Assembly: GCA_009760855.2 (NCBI GenBank) | Contig: WPIO01000001.1 | Location: forward strand, 12,035,501-12,099,500 | DNA: 64,000 bases | Direction: 5' to 3' | Source of the DNA: Cristatella mucedo | Taxonomy: Eukaryota > Bryozoa > Phylactolaemata > Cristatellidae | Shown here: positions 13,501 to 22,500 of the stretch, in pieces | Numbering within the stretch: position 1 is the first letter of the stretch | Layout: every line of letters begins with the position of its first letter | Translations under genes and position numbers: made by a program | Notes under the pieces: generated by a model | What the model was told of the DNA's origin: nothing | Seen by the model: the letters and a program-made list of their open reading frames with translations, nothing else | The model's database searches: none

Positions 13501-16500
13501 AAGCAGCTTTGTTTTATGCGCTCAGCGATCTCATTCTGGCGTCATGCAATTGCTGCTAATCAACAAGTCTCCCGGTTCTGCTTTCTCTGCTGTCTCAGCA
13601 GTTTTCTCGGCCACTGCACTCCCATTTGCTCAAATTAAATATGGAATATAGGAATGGAAAGAATGGAAAGCTTATATAATTTCAGAGTGTGGCTGCATGT
13701 CCGGAAACAGATGTCAATATTGATCGCCAGCCGGCCCTGACCAAAGAGGAGAGCACAAGTAAGCATACATGCAAATGAAAAATTGCATTTGCAGCTGAAA
13801 ATTAAATTTCACTGGAAAAAACCAAAGGCAAGGAACTGCTAGAAGTGAGAAAGTACCGAACTCTTTAATAGCACTGGATCCCAAACAGAAGAGCAAAGCA
13901 CTTAGAATACACAAGTAGCCATCGCGGACACCACAGAGAAAACTAACAACAGAGAAGGTCGCTCGGCGTCGTGTTGCCGAAAACCTCAGGGATAGCATGA
14001 TTCTTGCAAAAATCGAGATTTTTTCATATTTCCTAATACGAAAATATTTGCTGCATCAAGAAAGAACTAAAAGATTCCTTTTGCAACTGAGCTTTTCAAC
14101 TGAGCAGGCGACAGAGCTATTTAATGACATTTGCCTAATTCATTTCAGAAACATTCTGAAATAAAGGAGACCTCATCGGAAAGATTTTTATCGAAAACCC
14201 CTGCCGATGAAAGCCAGGCGAGAAGGGACAAAATCGACGAATAAGATTCAGGTATTCATTTCAACCTTTCTCTTCCAACTCCATCAGCATCTTCAATTCG
14301 TCTGATCTCCAAGTTAATGCCACACACTACACCTATTTAGGACAGCGTTTAGTGGGACCCTGTGATTCTTCCTTCATTTGCTTACGCGTGCTGACACTGT
14401 GCATGCTGCCACTAACCACACTTGCATGCTGACCCTGTGCACGTCACCCCTAACCATGTTATTCATTTTGTTGGTGTATCAAGCATGATTGTACTCACCG
14501 TTCAATTGCATTTCCCTTTGCAGCAAAAGTAAAGCGCCTAGAGAGAGAGACTGAGTTCTCTGAGGGTGCTTTATCAAGTGCATTATTATTATTATTATCA
14601 AAACCCGTTTATTGCACTACATTCTATTGCATTGTATTTTAAACAAAATTTGCCATTTATAAGTACATTGTAAAATTCAAAACATTTGACGAAAATTGCA
14701 GTATATTTGTGGGTCCCGAACGGATTAATGGTAAATCAATTCCTTTCAATGGGGAAAATTGATTTGAAATGCAAGTAATTTGAGTTACAAGCTCTATCGT
14801 GGAACGAATCGAACTCATAAGACAAAGGACCACTGCATATTGTGGAACGGATGGGAAGGACTCACGGATTATCTGGGAGCGCACGCTTGCGACTGATAAC
14901 AGTCGCATCGAGATAGCATTCATCAAGCACCCAAAAGGTTTGCATCATTGTGCACCTTGCACCACATACGAGTGCAAGCTCAGAGAAGGCAGCTCAGTGC
15001 CGAACGCCCGCTAAAGGCTCATGCCAGCCATACCGAAATTCTTTCCTAGGATGATGGCAACACATGCAGTGGCATTTGTACAGCAACCATGCACAACAGT
15101 GGGCAAAATAGCTGCAAAGCCAGTCAGAAGGGAAATGTTTTAAACGAGCAAAATAACAAATAATTAAGGATCCCATGTGACTGAAAGCAAAGCAAATGCC
15201 AGACGTTTGTGCTCAACAGGATAACAAGACAAGTAATTATGCCATGTCAGGTCCGAGGGGACACGGATTTGGCAGAGAGAAGTGTTAATTCTTTGACGCA
15301 GATCTGCAGATCTGTTACAGAAAAACAGCAGCAGCATATCTGACACACGCGGCTATCGATCACCACTGCTGAGCCCAAGGCAGACAATCACCAAGCCTGG
15401 CAGACACAGCTCAAGAGCATGTATCTAGAGGTCGAGCGTGACAAGTGGCAATGCACCACAAATCTGACAACATCAACAGATAAAACGATAATGATGAGAA
15501 TACACTCTTTCGAGATAGGGGCATATAAGAAGTGCTGATTAGCAAATAGAAGTTCATGGAGGGTGCACTGGTCTTTTGTAGCCTCACAACCAGTAAGAAA
15601 ATAGTGAGGTACACTGTGATCATTTTATTTTTCATTCTGACACTCTGTCCTGGGACAGTACAAGCACGTCGATCGGTAGTAATAGCATACACACTTCTAG
15701 AATGCACAAGGATGCAAAGAACAGTTCCTACGAAAGACCAAAGTGAGAGAAAGACACCGGAGGACAAATAGATATAAATAGACCCCCTTTAGAACTCGAT
15801 GTAGCAAACATAACTTTCGCCAAACATAGTAGCTTCGAATATGATGCAAACGAGAGTAGTTATGAGATTTCACCTAAAAAAAAATTCAGCTCCAGAGGTC
15901 CCATGACAGTATCCGTAATTTTTTTATGGCTCTTCACTGATGTCTGCATACAAGTGTGCAGAGGTCAAGAAATTGATAACCCTGTAAGCTGGCTAGTCCC
16001 TAGGTCTTGGCCCAGGGGTAGAAACCCACTTCACGGTCAAGGTCGCTGGTTCAAGTAACGCAGCAGGCAATCTTTATTGTTCACTGCAAGTGGTGATGGC
16101 CACAAAGGCTCTTCTGCTGCCATATAAACGAGGCTTGTAAAGCAGCCCACCATTACTAATTGGGTTTTGAGTACAATGTCGTTCACTTGCTATCGGCGTA
16201 CCAGTACCGTTAGTTTGACTTTATGTCTGCCAACTCAAGCCACAGCGATGTTCGAAATAATTAGAGATGCCAATACTGGTCCTAAAAATTGCCGATTATG
16301 CATTATTAATATTTTTAATTAATAAGTAAATGGACAGAAAGTCCTTCTCTTTTTCATCCAAATGTTGATTACCTTTTCCAATATCCGAATCTGGGGAAAT
16401 AAAACCTACCAGCAACATGTAGACTGTGCAAATATATATCGACTTTCAGCCAAGGCTTGATGTAAAGGCTTTAGTATGGAAGTAAGAAAACATGCTATGA

Positions 16501-19500
16501 GAAATAGCACTGAGTAACTTTTCTTACAACATACTAGCCCTGGTAACTAGGAAGCTGCTAGGGGTTGCTTGCTAAGCATGCTTACTCACCTGGCAGGACT
16601 ACGTCTACATCCTACCCCATACGTAGGTAGACAGATGACAAAAGAAGACAACAAGTCCTTTGGACCCCATTCCCACTGTCCTGCTCTTACGTGGCATAAA
16701 CTAACATCATCAATATGTCATTAGCCTCAGGTCAAGTCCCAGCACCTTTCAAAAAAGCTGTTGTCACGCCATTTCTCAAGAAAGCAACACTAGACCAAGA
16801 GAGCTTGAGCAACTACCGCCCAGCCTCCCTTCTACCATTCCTATCAAAGACACTAGAACGAGTCGTGGCAGACAAGCTGAAGTCCTATTAAAACTTCCAA
16901 CCTTGCTAGTAAGTTCCAGTCTGGCTTTAGAGCTAATTACTCACAAAATCAGCATTGCTTAGGGTATTCAACGACCTACTTAGGAATGCAGACATAGGTA
17001 GTGTCGCTGCTTGGTTTGCTCGATCTTTCGGCAGCATCGATCACCAAGTTCTTCTAGAGCGCCTCTCATCTCGCCTGGGCATCAGTGGCACTGCTCTGCT
17101 ATGGTCCAGGTTCTACTTCAGTGGGAGACTCCAGAGTATTGATGTTAATGGACAAAGATCATCCAAGGTACCTCTGAAATATGGGGTACCTCAGGGCTCC
17201 ATGCTAGGTCCGGTTCTTTTCACGGTTTATACTCTCCCTCTTGCTGATGTGATTGCCAAGCACAATCTAGGCTTTCACTTCTATGCGGATGTCACTCAGT
17301 TATACCTTTGCTTTGATCCCTCCCAGCCTTCGAGCACCTCGAATTCTCTCAACTCACTTGCTGCATGTATTGATGACATCCGGACACGGATGGCAGCAAA
17401 TTTCTAAAACTAAATGACTATAAAACTAACTTACTAGTTATGGGCAAACCCAGTGTGATTCACAAATTGGAAAGGCTGACGCTCAAAATTGGCTCTGCCA
17501 GCATATCTCCAGTTGAATCTGCACGAAATCTAGGTGTCATTTTCCAAAGTGACCTTTCGTTAGAAGACCACACCAGTTCCACAATCCAGTCTGCCTACTT
17601 TCAGCTACATAACATTGCTAAAATTCGGGCTTGTTTAGATAAGGATACCACATCTAAGTTGGTCCATGCATTTGTGACATCCTGTCTTGACTTCTGTAAC
17701 TTGCTGTTTGCTGGCCTACCAGCATGTGCAATCAGGCGATTACAGCTGGTGCAAAACTCTACAGCTAGGCTTGTCTGTCGTGAGCGGCACAGTTGCCACA
17801 TCACACCACTTCTCGCCGACCTGCACTAGCTTCCAGTCAAGCAAAGGATCGACTTCAAGGTTTTGTCGCTCACTTTTAGGTCTCTTCCTTCTTTGGCTCC
17901 AGCCTATCTCTCAGATCTACCCCCCCCCCACCAGGCGAAGCATCGTATCACCTGCTTGTCGAAATCTAAGAGTTTACCAATACCTCGTACAAACCTCAAA
18001 TCTTTTGGAGAATGTGCATTTAGTTCGTTTGGTCCCAAAGCCTGGAACTCACTCCCGAATTGCATCAGAACATCCCCTGACTTGACCACATTTAAAAAGA
18101 ACTTAAAAACACACCTATTTAGGACAGCATTTAGTGGGTCCCTGTGATTTCGTCCTTTATGAGTGCTGACACTGTGTGTGCTGCCACTAACCACACTTGT
18201 ATGCTGACACTGTGAATGTCACCCCTACCCATGTCATTTATGTTGTTTATTATATTACATTATGATATTCCTATTATTATATATATTATTATTATTATTA
18301 TTACGATATTATTATTACATGATATTACTCACCAATCGCGTTTCCCTTTTGCAGTAAATGTAGAGTGCCTAGAAAGAGATTGAGTTCTCCGAGGGCGCTT
18401 TACCAAGTGTATTGTTATTATTATTATTATTATATGACTATATGGAAGGCTATAGAAATGTAGTTGGGTTTTTATTTACTCACAACTATTGAAAAATTGG
18501 AATTTCTAGGTCTTAGAATCTGCATTTAGTCTGAAACTTCACCAATTTTGAGTGTCCGCATAGAAAAATTAAGCTAGGGGTGCCGCTTCCAGTAGCTGAA
18601 CCTGCCTCAAAACATTTGGCCAGCATTCAAGACTAAATGCTTCTCATCCTTTTACACACACATCACATGTATATATATACATATATGTATGTATATATAT
18701 ATATTATTTCTATATATCTATATCTCTCTCTCTATATCTATCTATATATATATACATACCTATATACATATATATTACATATATATATATATATCGTGAA
18801 GCGATTCGAGCTCGCCCTAGATCACACTTCTGTTGGATTGTCTTTTCGACAAACTGCTGCTGTCCTCGATCAGCACAAAGATGCCTTCCACAATGTCAAG
18901 CCTTACAAGCCTTGTCAGCAAGTATGTACGAGTAGGTGTCGTCATGAATCATCAATGCATATCCGATATTTTGAGCTCTGCCCAAGTTTGGGCGTTTTCT
19001 CTTGCTGGCGATAGCTCTATGTATCGATCAGTCTTGTACTTCGACATTCTGATTCGTTTGTGTGCCAATGGTGTTCTGTGCAATCTGCATCTGATTGCAG
19101 TGCCTTTCTACGATCGTCATACTGCTGCGGACATTGCTGCCATGATCTGTCGCATTCTGGATGGGCTATTCGACAACTGGCGTTCTAAAATCGTTGCATT
19201 CAGCTCCGACGGCGAGAACACAATGACAGGACGACATTCGGGTGTGGTGACGAGAATCGATCAAGAGGCTGAATATGCGTTGATGCGCATATGGTGCTCT
19301 CTTCATCAGGTCAATCTTGTCGTAAAGGAGGGCTGTCATTCCATGGATGGGGGAGAATCCTATCTTGAATATTCCAATATCGCCATCGACTGATGAATTG
19401 AATTGCAGAGATGAATCCTACTTCTGCGCCGGACGAACGTTGGTGGTTGATGGCGGCCGGTGTATGACCACTAATCGAGCTGGTCAATGTCACGTTGGTG

Positions 19501-22500
19501 ATTCTGAAATCTCCAAACATGATTCTTTCCCAACAAACCACTGAGACAAAAAATCTTTCCTTCCGCTTTATGCAATCAATGGATATTGAACTGACGAATT
19601 TTAACAATGAGTTCGAGAGCATGCAGCCTGACAAATACGTCATTTCGGATCGTTGGTGGGTTAAAACCGTAGATGTGGAACGCCACCTCCGCAACCAGGG
19701 CTCCTGGACTAGAGATCTGTTGCAAGATCTCGATGATGCTGGCCGAACGTCCATTTGGACAGAGATTGCTCTTTTCGGATTGAAAACTAACGAATGATGT
19801 GGCTTGTGTTCAGGCTAAGCATGACTCCAATAACCAGGCTGCTGACGATCTTGCCCCCCCCCAGTGATGCCATTCGACCTCGTGAAACTGGAGCCATGCG
19901 ATTTCATCGACAGCGTTCTCGAAACGCATCGAGCACATTTGGCAAAGTTTTGGCCCATTGAGGAGATCGATCGTTTCGAACAAGCACTCTTTAACGCCTA
20001 CAAGCGCGAACCCCACACTAAAACCATCATCGACAATCAAGACCACACCACATTTTTCAATGCGGGATGGGATGCTTTGGGGGACCGTTTTCTGTCTTTG
20101 CAAATGTTCTGCGGTGGCCTGGCGAGTGCCTTTGCCAACACAACCAGTGTTGAATCCGATTTTAGCATTCTGCAATGGGAGAAGGACGACAGTCCATGTC
20201 CATGATGAATCTGTCAATGATGAATCTGACACTGGAGCGCATCTTCCAAACAAAACAGCGGGGATTCGTGATGGGAATTCAGGTGCCAGGAGGCTTTGAC
20301 CACGCTTAATGGAACCAGGCTGCATCACAATAGCGGTAGAAGATGCCACCAACTTGCTTTGCTACTACTTTTCACCAAATTCAATAAAACCACAGTATTT
20401 TGCCAATTTTTATACGATACCGATATTCAAGATTTTTGGACACGAATTTAAGCTAAAATCGTTAAAATCGGCATTTGCCACATCTTATGAGGCCTGGCTC
20501 ACAGGCTAACTCACTTTCTAGCACAAGGCTACACATCCAATCTCCTTGCTTTTCCAGTGTGCTCTCACACCACCTGCTCGTCAGCATCTGGTCATCTCAA
20601 CGTTTCTCACACTAATTTGATATCTTTTGGTGATCGAGCCTTCAGATTGCATACACTTGACAATCTTGAACTTTTGACTGAGGATACTAGCTGCAACGAC
20701 CTTGCATTGTTTAAGTCTTAGCTCAAGACAAATCTGTTCCGGTCAGCTTTAACTTCGCCCCAGTAGGCATGTCTTTCTTTCGGTGCGCTTTGCATGCAAA
20801 CCAGTGCATGATTCAGCTAGGCTTCTAAACTGAGCTAAGCCCAGGGATTAGGTGCTTGCCTTTAGCGACCAAGGTCGTAGGCTTGAGCCCTTCCCCCTTT
20901 ATAAAGCTCCTGGACAGAGATTAAGTTCTCAAACAAACAAATGCCAAACAAACGAATGATACTCTCACATTAGAGTGGTCAGAGGGTCAACTAGCAGACA
21001 GTTTTGAGTGTCTTCTTCTTTACTTGTGCACGTTGGCCTGATTAGCCGGATACTTGTTTGCTCTTGCATGATTGTTCCAGCAAACTACCATGGAAGCCAC
21101 TAGCCCAGTTGTTTATTCTCCAGCAGCCAGGTGTACCGAGCACGGACATTGATTTACTTCTCTCAGGGAGCTACATGAACGACCTATCGTTACTATTTTT
21201 CCATAATCATTAAGAGTGATTTGTTGCCCTCTCCAGATGCTTGAGGGGTAGCAAAGCCTTTTCAGTGGTAGCCATTGCTAGCATTGAAGAGCTGGACCAG
21301 TAGCAGAAGTAGCAGAAGCAGCAAATCACAGGCACACAGGCACGAATTGCCCTGAACTAGTTTTTTTTCTACCCCAAAGCTTTCTCACTGCTACTCTGCC
21401 CATATTCCTGTTCGCTGGCTGCCTAACTAGCATCATTTTTAGCATTGGGGACGTTTGTCTCACTGCGCCTTTGAAAGACGAACGAAGATGAAAGACGGCC
21501 TTGATACAGATGCCACATTAGTATCCCAGTTGAATACTTGCAGTCAAAGGACAAAAAGTGGGAATAGGTTAAGTATATACCAGTCAGTCTACCACCACAG
21601 AATAGCTGTCATGACACAGCTTCTGACAAAGTAATTTATGTATTGAAGTTATTAAATGCTTACACGACAGGACATTAGTAGGCTTTTCCAAAATCATTAG
21701 TTCAGCTGTTATTACTGAAAAAAAGATGGCCTGAACAACACTACGGCAAGGTAAATACATATTACGATGTAGTCATAATCCATAGAATAATCTGTGTTGA
21801 ACTTAGCTTAAAGATGAGTCACAGGTAGAAGTAAAAGTTAGAAGGTAGAAGTTGCTGGCACAACCAAGAAAATCGATAGGTGGCTCTATTTAGGGAGGCA
21901 CCGGCTCGGCCCTCCCTGTAGCAAGAACTACCTGCAAGAAAGCAGAGCACAGACTGAACAACATTCAGAGATTGAATCACTAGCAGGATAACTAGATACT
22001 TATTCTACAAGCCTCGATGTTTAGCATTATGTCTTAGCATTACGCCACCATCTTTTCCTACTTCTGAACCCTTGGCAGAAGCAGCTGCCACCTTCAAAAC
22101 CTAGGTTCACTCTAGTGGCATAATCCTTTTATAATGGACCAACTCGAGGCTTACAGAGTCTTCGAGACTAGGATACAGATACAGCCAAGGTGACTTAAAA
22201 ACATACCTATTTAGGACAGCATTTAGTGGGTCCTTGTGATTCGTCCTCGATGTGCTTATGCGTGCTGACACTGTTCATGCTGCCACTAACCACATTTGCA
22301 TGCTGACCCAGTGCATGTAACCCCTAACCATGTTATTCATTTTGTTTGTTTTTCAAGCATGATTTTACTTACTATTCTATTGTGTATCACTTTGCAGCAA
22401 ATGTAAAGCGCCTAGAAAGAGATTAAGTTCTCTGAGGGCGCTTTATCAAGTGCAATATTATTATTATTATTATTATGAGTTTAGGCACAGACAACTTTGA

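Noticed and set aside
15411..15767. 118-codon minus-strand frame with hydrophobic stretches
   Set aside because: No recognised family and no splice context linking it to ARL5; such lengths occur by chance in this intron.
16955..17407. Reverse transcriptase frame as a host gene
   Set aside because: It is one of many copies of a 5'-truncated LINE with an (ATT)n tail and a mutated catalytic Asp, so it is a dead mobile element.
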